From contig JAFOLH010000008.1 of NCBI GenBank assembly GCA_017419405.1, positions 310,001 to 374,000 of the forward strand: 64,000 bases of DNA. The letters are read 5' to 3'. This stretch comes from Renibacterium sp. Its GTDB lineage: Bacteria > Actinomycetota > Actinomycetes > Actinomycetales > Micrococcaceae. Shown here piece by piece: positions 63,347 through 64,000 of this stretch (position 1 is the stretch's first letter; each line of letters begins with the position of its first letter). Both the position numbers and the translations under genes were made by a program. The notes beneath the pieces are model-generated. The model saw only the letters and a program-made list of their open reading frames with translations, was not told where the DNA came from and did not search any database.

Positions 63347-64000
63347 TCACCGGAGCGCCCTGTGCCTACTGGCACGGGGCGCTTTCTCGTTTCCGCGGGC
63401 AAACGCCGCGACCGTGCCGAGCAGGGACTCCAATGGGCCGCGCCGACCCCAGAGGTAATAGCCGATGCCGAGCAGCAAGGACCCGACCAGGATCAGCCAG
63501 AACAGCTCCTCGGGCAGATACTCGACCGCGGCGAAGGTCAGCAGGGCCAAAACCCCGACATGCCCGACGTAGAGCGTCAGCGGGATCCGGCCGATGACCG
63601 CGAACGGCAGTACGAGCGGGCGCAGCCGGCGGGCAAGCAAGAGGAATCCACCGATCACCGCCAGCGCGGTTCCGGCGGTGCCGAGCAAATCGAAGGGCGA
63701 ACCGGAGTGCGGCGTGGACACCGCCAACCACCACCAACTCTCATCCTGGCGCTCGGCCAGGGATCGGACGTAGAGCAACGGCTCGAGATAGAACTCCGAG
63801 CCCTCGGCGGTGCGGCGCAAGGCGGCCAGACCGCCGCCGGAGTAAAGCAGCAGATCGCTGATCAGCCGGCTGGCCACGGCCAACAGGACGCCGCCGACCA
63901 GCATCGTCCAGGCCAACCGGAGTTTGCCCAGATCCGATCTGGCCAGCGCCAAACCGAGCAGCAGGTAGCCGAGCCATTGGAGTGCCGGATAGGTGCCGGT
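63347..64000 (-). CDS. DUF418-like multi-pass membrane protein (5'-truncated)
   Basis: C-terminal 217 residues of a larger membrane protein; the reading frame is open through base 64000. TYPALQWLGYLLLGLALAR at the window edge, then SPFDLLGTAGTALAVIGGFLLLARR and LPFAVIGRIPLTLYVGHVGVLALL resemble DUF418 or DUF1624/heparan-acetyltransferase-like proteins. About five helices are present. The exact family is uncertain. It converges on pnp, and its last codons overlap the pnp terminator. Confidence 0.7.
   Translation of the reverse strand, partial: TGTYPALQWLGYLLLGLALARSDLGKLRLAWTMLVGGVLLAVASRLISDLLLYSGGGLAALRRTAEGSEFYLEPLLYVRSLAERQDESWWWLAVSTPHSGSPFDLLGTAGTALAVIGGFLLLARRLRPLVLPFAVIGRIPLTLYVGHVGVLALLTFAAVEYLPEELFWLILVGSLLLGIGYYLWGRRGPLESLLGTVAAFARGNEKAPRASRHRALR
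63354..63393 (+). terminator. pnp terminator
   Basis: AGCGCCCTGTGCC (63354-63366), loop TACT, GGCACGGGGCGCT (63371-63383) with one G-U pair, then TTTCTCGTTT: a standard intrinsic terminator. It lies in the 3' coding end of the convergent gene. Confidence 0.88.

Overview
The window is high-GC DNA with many GTG starts, start/stop overlaps of the ATGA/TGATG type, Shine-Dalgarno sites of the GGAGG type, and several TAnnnT boxes lying 6-8 nt ahead of a start codon (leaderless transcripts). Gene content (BioQ-type TetR beside bioBAFD, a DUF4081 acetyltransferase next to ispG, a DUF4439 protein beside rimP, an LPETG surface protein, DUF222/HNH) points to an actinobacterium, most probably Micrococcaceae (Arthrobacter-like). 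The genus cannot be fixed from this sequence. No rRNA, tRNA, CRISPR array, prophage or insertion sequence was seen, and there is no gene-free stretch longer than 300 bases.

Region 1 (1-9.0 kb): the end of a 2-oxoacid dehydrogenase operon (E1 alpha, E1 beta, E2) converges on a tripartite tricarboxylate transporter (tctCBA, minus strand), which diverges from a CitA/CitB-like two-component system. Region 2 (9.0-17.5 kb): a TetR gene with two tandem operators diverges from a seven-gene acyl-CoA operon (biotin-dependent carboxylase beta and alpha, isovaleryl-CoA dehydrogenase-like, CoA-transferase A/B, MaoC, CitE-like lyase). This fits leucine/isovalerate breakdown, and the E1/E2 genes may feed it. 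Region 3 (17.4-22.5 kb): bioQ diverges from bioB-A-F-D, with a perfect operator palindrome at the bioB start. The biotin made here serves the carboxylase of region 2.

Region 4 (22.5-33.7 kb): a PEP-mutase/isocitrate-lyase family enzyme, a DUF222-HNH protein, dxr, a site-2 protease and ispG (dxr and ispG both belong to the MEP isoprenoid pathway). Between the protease and ispG sits a compact cassette of two SatD-like HTH proteins and a DUF3307-like membrane protein. An acetyltransferase, an orphan WXG-like protein, and TetR and PadR regulators follow. Region 5 (33.8-39.7 kb): proS, a TSUP permease, an APH-like kinase, and a DUF4439 protein with a long acidic repeat-rich N-terminus.

Region 6 (39.8-63.3 kb): the conserved translation/RNA backbone rimP-nusA-ylxR-infB-rbfA-truB-ribF-rpsO-pnp. 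It is interrupted by an inverted aminotransferase, small membrane proteins, an acetyltransferase, a secreted zinc metalloprotease and a 2509-residue sortase-anchored protein carrying 15 tandem repeats of about 122 residues. A truncated membrane protein gene (minus strand) ends the window. Many gene ends, especially convergent ones, carry long and sometimes perfect stem-loops with little or no U-tract.
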